From Sphingopyxis sp. LK2115 (lineage in GTDB: Bacteria; Pseudomonadota; Alphaproteobacteria; Sphingomonadales; Sphingomonadaceae), in contig NZ_JABWGQ010000060.1 of assembly GCF_014595975.1 (NCBI RefSeq), positions 62,001 to 126,000 of the forward strand: a stretch of DNA of 64,000 bases, written 5' to 3'. The notes beneath the pieces are model-generated. The model was given only the letters and a program-made list of their open reading frames with translations, made no database searches and was not told the origin of the DNA. Below are positions 27,215-35,909 of this stretch, piece after piece (positions within the stretch are counted from its first letter, which is position 1; each line of letters starts with the position of its first letter). The position numbers and the translations under genes were made by a program.

Positions 27215-29932
27215 ATGACAATCCCCGACCTTTCCAGCCGCCAATCGGCGCTTGACCGGCTCACGGCGCACGCGCCGTTTCTGGCGCGGCTGGCCCAGCT
27301 CAATCCCGACGATATCGCGCGCTTCCTTGCCGATGGCACCGATTCCGCGCTCGCCGCGGTGGCGCCGCCCGCGGTCGATGACGACATCATGCGCGCGCTT
27401 CGCCGGTGGCGCGGGCGGATCGCGCTGCTGCTTGCGCTCGGCGACCTGTCGGGCGAGCATGATGTGCGAACGACGACGCGCCTCTTGTCCGATTTCGCCG
27501 ATCGCGCCTGCGATACCGCGCTCGCCGCGGCCTTTGCCGAGCGCATGCCCGGCGCCGAACCGCGCGGGCTGTCGGTGATCGCGCTCGGCAAGCTCGGCAG
27601 CCACGAACTCAACTATTCGTCGGACATCGACCCGATCCTGATCTTCGACCCCGAAACGCTGCCGCGCCGGTCGCGCGACGACCCTGACGAGGCGGCGGTG
27701 CGGATTGCGCGGCGGATGGTCGAGATTTTGTCGGCGCGCACCGCCGACGGCCATGTGCTGCGCGTCGACCTGCGCCTTCGCCCGCATCCCGAAGTGACGC
27801 CGATCGTGCTGCCCGAAAGCGCCGCCATCTCCTATTATGAATCCGAAGCGCTGGCGTGGGAGCAGGCGGCGTTCATCCGCAGCCGCGCCTCGGCGGGCGA
27901 TCGCGCACTGGGGGGGCATTTCCTGTCGGCGATCCAGCCCTTCATCTGGCGCCGCAGCCTCGATTTCCGGCAGCTGAAGGAAATCGGCGCGATGAGCGAC
28001 CGCATCCGCGACCATTTCGCGCAGGGACAGGCGTTTGGCCCCGGCTATGACCTGAAGCGCGGCCGCGGCGGCATCCGCGAGATCGAGTTTTTTGCGCAGG
28101 TCCACCAGCTTATCTATGGCGGTCGCGATCTGTCGCTGCGCGCGCCCGCAACGGTCGATGCGCTCGCGGCGCTCGCCGCGGCGGGACGGATCGAGAGCGA
28201 TGTCGCGGCGCGGCTTTCGGACCATTATGCGACGCTCCGCCGCATCGAGCACCGGCTCCAGATGGTCGAGGATCAGCAGACGCATTGCTTGCCGATACAG
28301 GCGGCGGCGCTGGACGGCGTTGCGCGCCTCGACGGGTTGGCCGACGGCGCCGCGCTGCTCGCCGCGCTGGAACCGGTCAGCGCGGACGTTGCGGCCTGTT
28401 ACGACCGGCTGGTCGTCGAACGCGCGGCGACGACTGGCCTGCCGCGCGACGATGGCGCGCTGGCGGGCCACCTGGCGGCCGCGGGGTTTGATCCGCCCGA
28501 CGCGGCGCTTCGCACGATTGCCGAGTGGCGCGGCGGCAAGCTGCGCGCGCTGCGCAGCCCGGCGGCGCTCGAGGCGCTGGAAACGGTGCTGCCCGAACTC
28601 GTCCGCGCGATTGGCGCCGCGCCCGATCCGCAGGCGACGTTGATGCGTTTCGACAAGCTCGTCGCGGGACTGCCGAGCGCGGTGGGCTTTTTTCACCTGC
28701 TCGCGGCGCAGCCCCAACTCGCGAAGATCGCGACGCGCATCCTCTCGCTCGCGCCAACGCTCGCCGACGCGCTCGGCGCGCGCGTCGAGCTGATCGAGGG
28801 GCTGATCGACAAGCGGGCGTTCGAGGCGCCCGCGACCAAGGCCGACCTGCTCGCCGAATGGGCGCCGGGACTGGCAGGGCTCGACTATGAACGCTTGCTC
28901 GACCGCGTGCGCGATCGCGTTGGCGAGCGGCGCTTTGCCTATGGGGTCCAGCTGATCGCCGGGGCGAACGACCCGCTCGCCATCGCCTGCGGCTATTCGG
29001 AACTGGCCGAAGCGGCGTTGCAAGTGCTTGCCGACGCGACCGTCGCCGAATTTGTCGAGGCGCACGGGCGGGTGCCGGGGAGCGAGCTGGTCGTGCTCGC
29101 GCTTGGGCGGCTCGGCGGGCGTGCGCTCACCCACGCCTCCGACCTCGACCTTATCTATCTTTTCACGGGCGATCATCTCGCCGAATCGGACGGGCCGCGC
29201 CCGCTGGGCGCGACGACCTATTACAACCGCCTTGCACAGCGTGTGACCGCGGCGATGTCGGTGCCGACCGCGGCGGGCAAGCTATATGACGTCGACACGC
29301 GCCTCCGTCCGCAAGGCGCGCAGGGGCCGCTCGTCGTCACGCTCGACAGCTTTGCGCGCTACCAGCGCGAGGAGGCGTGGACGTGGGAGCATATGGCGTT
29401 GCTGCGCGCGCGGCCGGTTTACGGATCGGACGCGGCGCGCGCCGAGCTGCAACGCATTATCGACGATCTGCTCGCCCAGCCGCGCGACCGCGATACCGTG
29501 GCGAACGACGCGGCGGCGATGCGCGACAGGATCGCCGCGCACAAGCCGGCGCAGGGGCCGCTCGACATCAAGGGCGGTCCCGGCGGGCTCGTGGATCTGG
29601 AGTTCGCGATGCAGGTGATTCAGCTTGCGACCGGGCGCTGCCACGATCCCAATATCGGGTCGGCGCTCGCCTGCATGAAGGTCGAGGGGCTGGCGCCACC
29701 GGCCATCTGCGACGCGCACGGCCTGCTTGCGCGGATGCTTGTGATGCTGCGCCTCACCGCGCCCGACGGGGAACCCGCGACCGCCGCCGCGCGTCAGCTG
29801 GTCGCCAGCCAGTGCGGCGAGCCCGGCTGGCCGCAGCTGCTTGCCGCGCACGACGCGGCGCGGCAGGAGATTGCGACCTGGTGGGCCGCGATTCGGCCCG
29901 CCGCCCCCGCTGAGCAGGAGGAACAGCCATGA
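27215..29932 (+). CDS. glnE: Glutamine synthetase adenylyltransferase/adenylyl-removing enzyme
   Basis: A 905-residue bifunctional enzyme that adds or removes AMP on glutamine synthetase in response to PII. Two nucleotidyltransferase halves are visible: GKLGSHELNYSSDIDPILIF in the deadenylylation half and LGRLGGRALTHASDLDLIYL in the adenylylation half, each with the Asp pair of the fold. Length is near the usual 900-950. Its final codons overlap the bcp start by four bases. PII and glutamine synthetase genes are not in the window. Confidence 0.97.
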   Translation: MTIPDLSSRQSALDRLTAHAPFLARLAQLNPDDIARFLADGTDSALAAVAPPAVDDDIMRALRRWRGRIALLLALGDLSGEHDVRTTTRLLSDFADRACDTALAAAFAERMPGAEPRGLSVIALGKLGSHELNYSSDIDPILIFDPETLPRRSRDDPDEAAVRIARRMVEILSARTADGHVLRVDLRLRPHPEVTPIVLPESAAISYYESEALAWEQAAFIRSRASAGDRALGGHFLSAIQPFIWRRSLDFRQLKEIGAMSDRIRDHFAQGQAFGPGYDLKRGRGGIREIEFFAQVHQLIYGGRDLSLRAPATVDALAALAAAGRIESDVAARLSDHYATLRRIEHRLQMVEDQQTHCLPIQAAALDGVARLDGLADGAALLAALEPVSADVAACYDRLVVERAATTGLPRDDGALAGHLAAAGFDPPDAALRTIAEWRGGKLRALRSPAALEALETVLPELVRAIGAAPDPQATLMRFDKLVAGLPSAVGFFHLLAAQPQLAKIATRILSLAPTLADALGARVELIEGLIDKRAFEAPATKADLLAEWAPGLAGLDYERLLDRVRDRVGERRFAYGVQLIAGANDPLAIACGYSELAEAALQVLADATVAEFVEAHGRVPGSELVVLALGRLGGRALTHASDLDLIYLFTGDHLAESDGPRPLGATTYYNRLAQRVTAAMSVPTAAGKLYDVDTRLRPQGAQGPLVVTLDSFARYQREEAWTWEHMALLRARPVYGSDAARAELQRIIDDLLAQPRDRDTVANDAAAMRDRIAAHKPAQGPLDIKGGPGGLVDLEFAMQVIQLATGRCHDPNIGSALACMKVEGLAPPAICDAHGLLARMLVMLRLTAPDGEPATAAARQLVASQCGEPGWPQLLAAHDAARQEIATWWAAIRPAAPAEQEEQP

Positions 29933-30390
29933 TCGCGATCGGCGACCCCATACCCGATGTAAAGCTTCTGAGCGCCGACGGCGCGGCGATCGACCTTGCC
30001 GCGATGAAGGGCGCGCCGCTGGTCGTCTATTTCTATCCCAAGGCCGATACGCCGGGCTGCACCACCGAGGCGCAGGATTTCACCCGTCTCGCGCCCGATT
30101 TTGCGCATCTGAACGCGCAGCTGCTCGCTGTGTCGCGCGACGCGCCCGCAAAGCTCTGCAAGTTCCGCGACAAATATGGCCTGACCGTCCGCCTTGCGTC
30201 GGACGAGGACGGCGCCGTGTGCGAAGCCTTTGGCACCTGGGTCGAAAAGCAGAATTACGGCCGCACCTATATGGGCATCGAACGTTCGACCTTCCTCTTC
30301 GACCGCGACGGCAAGCTGGCGAAAGAATGGCGCAAGGTGCGCGTGAAGGGCCATGCCGACGCGGTGCTGGGGGCGGCGAAGGCGCTTTGA
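29929..30390 (+). CDS. bcp: Thioredoxin-dependent peroxiredoxin (BCP/PrxQ)
   Basis: A 153-residue peroxiredoxin that reduces hydroperoxides. YFYPKADTPGCTTEAQDF contains the peroxidatic Cys; the resolving Cys seen five residues later in E. coli BCP is Gln/Asp here (CTTEAQ), so another Cys (LCKFRD or AVCEAF) or an external thiol must serve. FGTWVEKQNYGRTYMGIERS is the usual C-terminal block. Translationally coupled to glnE by a four-base overlap and to the DUF455 gene by a one-base overlap. Confidence 0.95.
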   Translation: MIAIGDPIPDVKLLSADGAAIDLAAMKGAPLVVYFYPKADTPGCTTEAQDFTRLAPDFAHLNAQLLAVSRDAPAKLCKFRDKYGLTVRLASDEDGAVCEAFGTWVEKQNYGRTYMGIERSTFLFDRDGKLAKEWRKVRVKGHADAVLGAAKAL

Positions 30391-31181
30391 TGACTACGCT
30401 TGGCGAAGCCGCGCGCGCGGTGCTGTTGACCGCCGACCCGCACGGCAAGCGCCGCGCCGCGCGCAGCCTGGCGCGCGCCTGGCGGCGCGGCGAACTTGCG
30501 CACCGCTGCGACGTGCCGATGCCCGACCGGCCCGCCTGGCCCGCGCGGCCCGAACTGCTTGCACCCGCGCAAATGCCGCGCCGCCGCAAGGGCGGGTCGG
30601 AACGCGGACGCATCGCGATGCTGCACGCGCTCGCGCATATCGAATTCGTCGCGATCGACCTCGCGATCGACCTGATCGGGCGTTTCGGCGGCGAATTTCC
30701 GCGCGGCTTCGTCGACGACTGGATCGGCGTCGCCGCCGACGAGGCGATGCACTTTGCGCTGCTCGACCGGCGGCTGCGCCAGCTCGGCAGCTTTTACGGC
30801 GACTTGCCCGCGCACGCCGGATTGTGGGAAGCGGCCGAAGCGACGCGCGACGATGCCCTCGCGCGGCTTGCGATCGTGCCGATGGTGCTGGAAGCGCGCG
30901 GGCTGGACGTCACCCCGGCGACGGTCGATCGCTTCCGCGCTGTCGGCGATGAGGCGTCGGCAAGGATTTTATCGCGCATTTACAGTGATGAAATCCGCCA
31001 TGTGCGCGCGGGCACCGGCTGGTTCCGGCAAAAGTGCGACGAAATGGGATTCAACGCCGTCGAAACGTGGCAGGCGCTCGTGAAATCGCGGTTTCGGGGG
31101 GCTTTGAAGCCGCCGTTCAACGACTCGGCGCGTGCTCGCGCCGGTTTAACGCAAGAATACTACGCCGTTATTGCTTCCTAA
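30390..31181 (+). CDS. DUF455 ferritin-like protein
   Basis: A 263-residue DUF455 protein, a ferritin-like di-iron fold related to MiaE-type tRNA hydroxylases. HALAHIEFVAIDLAIDLIGR, WIGVAADEAMHFALLDRRLR and IYSDEIRHVRAGTGWFRQKC provide the Glu/Glu-His ligand pattern. Target unknown. The ATG shares its first base with the bcp stop, so glnE-bcp-DUF455 form one operon. The 115 bases downstream, before the M23 gene, show nothing recognisable. Confidence 0.9.
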   Translation: MTTLGEAARAVLLTADPHGKRRAARSLARAWRRGELAHRCDVPMPDRPAWPARPELLAPAQMPRRRKGGSERGRIAMLHALAHIEFVAIDLAIDLIGRFGGEFPRGFVDDWIGVAADEAMHFALLDRRLRQLGSFYGDLPAHAGLWEAAEATRDDALARLAIVPMVLEARGLDVTPATVDRFRAVGDEASARILSRIYSDEIRHVRAGTGWFRQKCDEMGFNAVETWQALVKSRFRGALKPPFNDSARARAGLTQEYYAVIAS

Positions 31182-31296
31182 GGATGGGGACAGCACACAG
31201 GCTTCCGCGGGGGATGAGCAATCGTCCAGAGCAAAGTTACCGGCACCAAGGCCCAGTTTCGGACTTTGGCGACATGGCAAACGCGGGGTCGTTGTT

Positions 31297-31998
31297 TTGA
31301 CTAACATTCTACTGGCGCAAAAGTTGCATCACGTCGCAATTTTCTGTGCAGCAGCCTGTTTCGCAACGGCCACCCCGGCCGTTCACGCCGCCGAAACCAG
31401 TGCCGATGCAGGCATCGTCGTTCCCGACGAACCCGATGACGACAGCTTCGCCGCGGGCGTGCCCTCGGTCGGCGAGGACAGCGAGGCGCGCGCGATCTTT
31501 CAGGCGTGGAAACGTCTCGACACCGGGCTGACGGCCTCGATCGGCGTGGCGGTGCCCTCGCGCCGTCCGATCGACCAGATGTCGCTCTCCTCCTCTTACG
31601 GGATGCGCGTGCACCCGATCACCGGCAAGGTTGCACGCCACAATGGCATCGACATTCCGGCGCCGCACGGCACACCGATCTATGCCACTGCCGACGGCAT
31701 CGTCGGCCGCGCCCAGCGCCTCGGCGGCTATGGCAATTATGTCGAAATCGAACATGGCCATGCGATACAGACGCGCTACGGCCATATGTCGTCCTTTATC
31801 GTGCGCCCCGGTCAGCAGGTGAAGAAGGGCGAAATCATCGGTTATGTCGGCTCGACGGGTCGCTCGACCGGCAACCACCTCCATTATGAAGTCCGCATCG
31901 AGGGCGCACCGGTCAACCCGATGCCCTTCGTTCGTTCGGACCAGATGGCGATCGCCGCGATCACCGGCAAGAATGTCGCGATGGGCGGACCCGAATAA
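31297..31998 (+). CDS. LytM/M23 metallopeptidase
   Basis: A 233-residue secreted peptidoglycan-peptidase-like protein. A signal peptide (VAIFCAAACFATATPAVHAA, cleavage near residue 31) precedes a linker and an M23 domain: ARHNGIDIPAPHGTPIYATA gives the H-x3-D ligands, and STGNHLHYEVRIEGAPVNP the H-x-H ligands. Both zinc motifs are intact, so it is likely an active endopeptidase rather than a regulator. A TTG start at 31297 with GGGG upstream fits the signal peptide best; a longer frame starts at 31171. A terminator follows. Confidence 0.9.
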   Translation: MTNILLAQKLHHVAIFCAAACFATATPAVHAAETSADAGIVVPDEPDDDSFAAGVPSVGEDSEARAIFQAWKRLDTGLTASIGVAVPSRRPIDQMSLSSSYGMRVHPITGKVARHNGIDIPAPHGTPIYATADGIVGRAQRLGGYGNYVEIEHGHAIQTRYGHMSSFIVRPGQQVKKGEIIGYVGSTGRSTGNHLHYEVRIEGAPVNPMPFVRSDQMAIAAITGKNVAMGGPE

Positions 31999-32033
31999 GA
32001 ATCCAACAAGAGCTTTCCTGGGTCGGAGAGGAG

Positions 32034-32072
32034 GGGCGCGCCGCGGCTGATGCCGGGGCGCCCTTTTCTTTT
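32034..32072 (+). terminator. Rho-independent terminator after the M23 peptidase gene
   Basis: Inverted arms GGGCGCGCCGCGGC (32034-32047) and GCCGGGGCGCCC (32052-32063) with a four-base loop, followed by TTTTCTTTT. It ends 26 bases before the start of the A-type iron-sulfur protein gene. Confidence 0.75.
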
Positions 32073-32097
32073 GGGCGCGACGCCCTATCTTGGCGCC

Positions 32098-32439
32098 ATG
32101 GCCACGCAGATTTCCGACATCACGCTGTCGCCCGCCGCTGCGGCGCGCGTCCGCTGGATTGCCGACCGCAAGGGCGAAGCGCAGGCGGCGCTGCGCCTGT
32201 CGGTCGACGGCGGCGGTTGTTCGGGCTTCACCTATCGCTTCGGCCTCGCCGAACGCATCGACGCCGATGACATCGTCACCGAAACCGACGGGGTGAAGCT
32301 GGTCGTCGATCCGGTCAGCATCGACCTGGTGCGCGGCTGCACCGTCGATTTCGTCGATTCGCTCGGCGGATCGTCCTTCAAGGTCGAAAATCCCAACGCG
32401 GCCTCAGGCTGCGGCTGCGGGTCCAGTTTCGCGATCTAA
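32098..32439 (+). CDS. erpA: A-type iron-sulfur cluster carrier (ErpA/IscA family)
   Basis: A 113-residue A-type scaffold. LSVDGGGCSGFTYRFGL has the first conserved Cys and NAASGCGCGSSF the C-terminal CxC pair that binds the cluster in transit. The family delivers [4Fe-4S] or [2Fe-2S] clusters to apoenzymes. ErpA and IscA cannot be separated with certainty; isolated placement without isc/suf genes favours ErpA. The ATG at 32098 gives a normal-length family member; the longer frame from 32050 begins inside a terminator stem-loop. Confidence 0.92.
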   Translation: MATQISDITLSPAAAARVRWIADRKGEAQAALRLSVDGGGCSGFTYRFGLAERIDADDIVTETDGVKLVVDPVSIDLVRGCTVDFVDSLGGSSFKVENPNAASGCGCGSSFAI

Positions 32440-32457
32440 GGCATAACCTTTCCTGTT

Positions 32458-32564
32458 TCGTCATGCTGAACTCGTTTCAGCTTCCAGTGCCTGCGCCCTC
32501 CCAAAAGAGCAGCATTGGCGGACAGGGTTCGGCCATCGACGCTGACACCGGTTCAGGGTGACGA
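32458..32564. repeat. Intergenic palindromic element between erpA and xth
   Basis: Imperfect 24-base arms at 32458-32481 (TCGTCATGCTGAACTCGTTT and on) and 32541-32564, with about 19 matching positions, enclose 59 bases. The TCATGCTGAACTCGTTTCAG type is typical of dispersed intergenic repeats in sphingomonads. It takes up most of the gap before xth. Confidence 0.6.
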
Positions 32565-32606
32565 AGGGGCTGTGATCGCTGTCGGCTTGCTGGCATAGGT
32601 GCGGGC

Positions 32607-33377
32607 ATGAAAATCGCGACCTTCAATATCAACGGGATCAAGGCCCGCCTGCCGCGCCTCGTCGAATGGCTCGAGCAAACGCAGCCCGACGTCGCCTGCC
32701 TGCAGGAACTGAAATCGAGCGACGACACGATGCCGACCCAGGAGATCGAGGCGGCGGGGTACGGCTTCCTCTATCACGGGCAGAAAGGCTTTAATGGCGT
32801 CGCGATCCTCGCGAGAGGGGCGAATCCCGTCGAGGTCCAGCGCGGCCTTGCGGGCGAGGAGGCGGACGATCAGTCGCGTTATCTGGAGGCCGACGTTCAC
32901 GGCATCCGCGTCGCGTCGATATATCTTCCCAACGGCAATCCGCAGCCGGGGCCGAAATTCGATTACAAGCTGCGCTGGATGGCGCGGCTGCGCGAGCGCG
33001 CGAAGGCACTGCTAGCAGCTGAAATGCCGACGATTCTTGCCGGGGATTACAACGTTATCCCGCACGACGACGATGTCTGGGATCCCCGCGCGATGGCGAC
33101 CGACGCGCTGATGCAGCCCGAATCGCGCGACGCCTGGTTCCGCCTGCTTGGCGATGGTTGGACCGACGCGCTGCGCAGCCGTCATCCGGCGGGGCATGTC
33201 TGGACCTATTGGGACTATCAGGCGGGGGCGTGGCAGCGCGACCACGGGTTTCGCATCGATCATCTGCTGCTCAGCCCGGCGCTTGCCGACCGGCTGGTCG
33301 ATGCGGGCGTCGACAAGGATCATCGCGGCCGCGAAAAGGCGAGCGACCACGCGCCGACCTGGGTGCGGCTGTCCTGA
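32607..33377 (+). CDS. xth: Exodeoxyribonuclease III (AP endonuclease)
   Basis: A 256-residue base-excision repair nuclease of the ExoIII family. MKIATFNINGIKARLPRLVE, the metal-binding VACLQELKSSDD, LAGDYNVIPHDDDVWDP and the final GREKASDHAPTWVRL are the textbook motifs (Glu, Asp-Tyr-Asn, Ser-Asp-His). It cleaves DNA at abasic sites. Preceded by a palindromic repeat; three bases separate its stop from the converging GNAT-like gene. Confidence 0.97.
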   Translation: MKIATFNINGIKARLPRLVEWLEQTQPDVACLQELKSSDDTMPTQEIEAAGYGFLYHGQKGFNGVAILARGANPVEVQRGLAGEEADDQSRYLEADVHGIRVASIYLPNGNPQPGPKFDYKLRWMARLRERAKALLAAEMPTILAGDYNVIPHDDDVWDPRAMATDALMQPESRDAWFRLLGDGWTDALRSRHPAGHVWTYWDYQAGAWQRDHGFRIDHLLLSPALADRLVDAGVDKDHRGREKASDHAPTWVRLS

Positions 33378-33380
33378 TTT

Positions 33381-34550
33381 TCAGGTCAGCATCTTGTCGT
33401 AAATCTGATACACGCGGTTGACGCGGGCATTGATCGCGGCGGCGACCGCGTTCATCCCCTGATTGTCGTCGAGAACCCAGCCGATGTCGCCCTCTTCGGC
33501 GCCATAATCGCGCACCGCGTCGCGGCGGATGAACTCGATCATCATGAAGGCCAGCGTGCTCGCCATTCGGCTGTTCTGCAATTTTTTGACCACACCCATC
33601 AACGGCACACGCAGGCGCCGGCTCCTGGGTTTGCGCAGCCACCAGAGCAGCCGCGCCCAGTTAAAGGGCAGCAGCGATCCGTCCATGTCGATGAGAAGCT
33701 GGTTGATGTCGGGCAGCACGATCATGAAAGCCACCGGCTCGCCGTCGAGTTCGGCGACGCGGATCAGATCCTCGAAGACGATATCCTTCAGTTTTTTGCC
33801 GATATAGGCGATCTCGCTGTCGGTGAGCGGCACGAAACCCCAATTGTCCGACCAGGCATCGTTGAGGATGCCCATGATCAGCCGCGCTTCGGCGTCGAAC
33901 TGCCGTTTGTCGACGCGGCGGATGCGGATGCGCTCGTTTTTCTCGCCCGCGGCGACGATGCGGTTCACCAGCGGCGGAAAGCCATCGGCGATGTCGACCG
34001 CGAAGTTTCGCAGCTGCTTGACCGGACGATAACCCGCGGCTTCGATCCAGCCGCGATAGAGCGGACTGTTGTGGCCCAGCATGATCGTCGGCGGCGTCTC
34101 GAACCCCTCGATCAGCAGGCCGGGTTCGTCCCAGATCGAAATCGACAACGGGCCGAGCGCGCGCGTCATGCCCTGGGCGCGCAGCCAGTCCTCGGCCGCG
34201 GCGATCAGCGCCGCGGTGCTTTCTTCATCCTCGGCCTCGATCAACCCCCAATTGCCCGTGCCCGCACCCATGCCCTGTTCCACGGGCTGTGCCAGCGCCA
34301 GTTCGTCGATATGCGCCGAAATGCGTCCGACGGTGCGGCCATTGCGACGCGCAAGGAAAAACTGCGCCTTGCCATGTTCGAACCACGGATTCTTGCCGGG
34401 GGAAAGCAGGCCATAAACCTCGCCCTTCAGCGGCGGCACCCACGCCGGATCGCCGCGATTGAGCCGGAATGCCAGCTCGACGAACTCGCGCAGGTCATTC
34501 TTGTCCTTGACCGGATGGATCGTAACCGGGCCTTGGTTGTGCGCGCTCAT
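33381..34550 (-). CDS. GNAT-like acyltransferase-fold protein, function unknown
   Basis: A 389-residue protein with the opening TIHPVKDKNDLREFVELAFR and the segments KAQFFLARRNGRTVGRISAH and WGLIEAEDEESTAALIAAAE, which fit the first half of a GNAT fold, then a second such fold (AELDGEPVAFMIVLPDINQL). Close relatives are often annotated as N-acetyltransferases with no defined substrate. The start at 34550 uses AGGAAACCAGT as ribosome site; the reading frame opens 24 bases earlier. It is convergent with xth. Confidence 0.8.
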   Translation of the reverse strand: MSAHNQGPVTIHPVKDKNDLREFVELAFRLNRGDPAWVPPLKGEVYGLLSPGKNPWFEHGKAQFFLARRNGRTVGRISAHIDELALAQPVEQGMGAGTGNWGLIEAEDEESTAALIAAAEDWLRAQGMTRALGPLSISIWDEPGLLIEGFETPPTIMLGHNSPLYRGWIEAAGYRPVKQLRNFAVDIADGFPPLVNRIVAAGEKNERIRIRRVDKRQFDAEARLIMGILNDAWSDNWGFVPLTDSEIAYIGKKLKDIVFEDLIRVAELDGEPVAFMIVLPDINQLLIDMDGSLLPFNWARLLWWLRKPRSRRLRVPLMGVVKKLQNSRMASTLAFMMIEFIRRDAVRDYGAEEGDIGWVLDDNQGMNAVAAAINARVNRVYQIYDKMLT

Positions 34551-34667
34551 ACTGGTTTCCTGAAAAGACGCCATTATATTTGACGCGAGGCATTAGGGCA
34601 TCAAAGGCGCGCTGGCGACCCGGATTCGGCCATTTTGCTGCCACGAAACTATGGTTTTGGACCCGCT

Positions 34668-35774
34668 ATGACGACGATCAATCCCCCCGCCGATCGGGTC
34701 GCGACCCCCTTCGCGCCATCGATGCCCAAGACGCCCAAATCGGCCATCGCGGACGATATGGCGATGATCCGCGCCGCGTCAGAGCTGACGCGCGATCTGG
34801 TGCAGCCAAGCGCGCCCATCTATTGGACCGATTTTCTCGCTTCGACCTTCATCGGCTATGCCGGCATTGCGGCGGCGATCCTCGCGCCGTCGATCGCATG
34901 GGCGCTGGTTGCCGCGGCGATTGCCGTCGTCGCGCTGTATCGCGCGGGCAGTTTCATCCACGAACTCACGCATATCCGCAAGAACGCGCTGCCGGGGTTC
35001 CGTTTCGCTTGGAACCTGCTTGTCGGCGTGCCGCTGCTGATCCCGTCCTTCATGTATGAGGGCATCCACAGCCTGCACCACAACCGCACCAAATATGGCA
35101 CGGTCGAGGATCCCGAATATCTGCCGCTCGCGCTGATGAAGCCGTGGACGGTGCCGCTGTTCGTCGTAGCCGCGGCCTTTGCGCCGCTCGCGCTGGTTTT
35201 CCGCTACGCGGTGCTCACCCCGCTGTCCTTGCTGATTCCGCCGCTGCGCAAGATCGTGGTGGAACGCTATTCGGGGATGATCATCAACCCGCTGTTTCGC
35301 CGCAAGGCGCCTGATGGCGATTTCCGCCGGATGTGGGCCTGGCAGGAGGGCGGCGCCTGGGCCTGGTCGACGCTGCTGATCGCCGCGGGTGTTTTCGGCT
35401 GGGTGCCGCTGCGCGCACTCGCCATCTTCGGCGCGATTGCTGCCGCGACCCTGGTGCTCAACCAGATCCGCACGCTCGTTGCGCATCTTTGGGAAAATGA
35501 CGGCGAGGTGCTGACGGTGACGGGCCAGTTCCTCGACAGCGTCAACGTCCCGCCGCCGGGCCTGCTGCCCGAGTTGTGGGCGCCGGTGGGCCTGCGCTAT
35601 CACGCGCTGCATCATTTGCTGCCGGGCCTGCCTTATCATTCGCTGGCAGAGGCGCATCGCCGCCTGAAAGACGCGCTGCCGTCGGATTCGCAATATCATG
35701 GCGCGAACTATGACAGCCTGCCGAAACTGGTGGCCAATCTGGTGGCGGGTTCGGCGCGGGGCAGGGCGGCATGA
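34668..35774 (+). CDS. Membrane fatty acid desaturase family protein
   Basis: A 368-residue integral membrane protein with the three histidine boxes of di-iron desaturases: SFIHELTHIRKNALPG, EGIHSLHHNRTKYGTVEDP and GLRYHALHHLLPGLPYHSLA. Four or more transmembrane segments surround them. The substrate cannot be told from sequence; sphingomonads use such enzymes on fatty acids, sterols or carotenoids. The ATG at 34668 is the best in-frame start, with an extra upstream TTG at 34635 giving a slightly longer product. A short palindrome follows at 35831. Confidence 0.9.
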   Translation: MTTINPPADRVATPFAPSMPKTPKSAIADDMAMIRAASELTRDLVQPSAPIYWTDFLASTFIGYAGIAAAILAPSIAWALVAAAIAVVALYRAGSFIHELTHIRKNALPGFRFAWNLLVGVPLLIPSFMYEGIHSLHHNRTKYGTVEDPEYLPLALMKPWTVPLFVVAAAFAPLALVFRYAVLTPLSLLIPPLRKIVVERYSGMIINPLFRRKAPDGDFRRMWAWQEGGAWAWSTLLIAAGVFGWVPLRALAIFGAIAAATLVLNQIRTLVAHLWENDGEVLTVTGQFLDSVNVPPPGLLPELWAPVGLRYHALHHLLPGLPYHSLAEAHRRLKDALPSDSQYHGANYDSLPKLVANLVAGSARGRAA

Positions 35775-35830
35775 GCCAGCCATCACGGTTCATCCAGCCC
35801 TGCGTGACGAGCGGATATATCCAGCATTTG

Positions 35831-35854
35831 TCATTCCCCCCTTCGCGGGAATGA
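35831..35854. repeat. Short intergenic hairpin TCATTCCC/GGGAATGA
   Basis: Eight-base perfect arms (35831-35838 and 35847-35854) with an eight-base loop, in the gap between the converging desaturase and lptG genes. The type recurs with one mismatch at 43211-43232. It may be a REP-like element or a bidirectional terminator. Confidence 0.5.
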
Positions 35855-35909
35855 CGAGTTTTCAAGGACGGGGAATGTCCACACCCGGTCGAAGGTCGAT
35901 GGTCAGAAC

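Noticed and set aside
27047..29176. A 709-codon antisense frame over glnE
   Set aside because: It is a product of GC-skewed third positions; glnE motifs on the plus strand are definitive.
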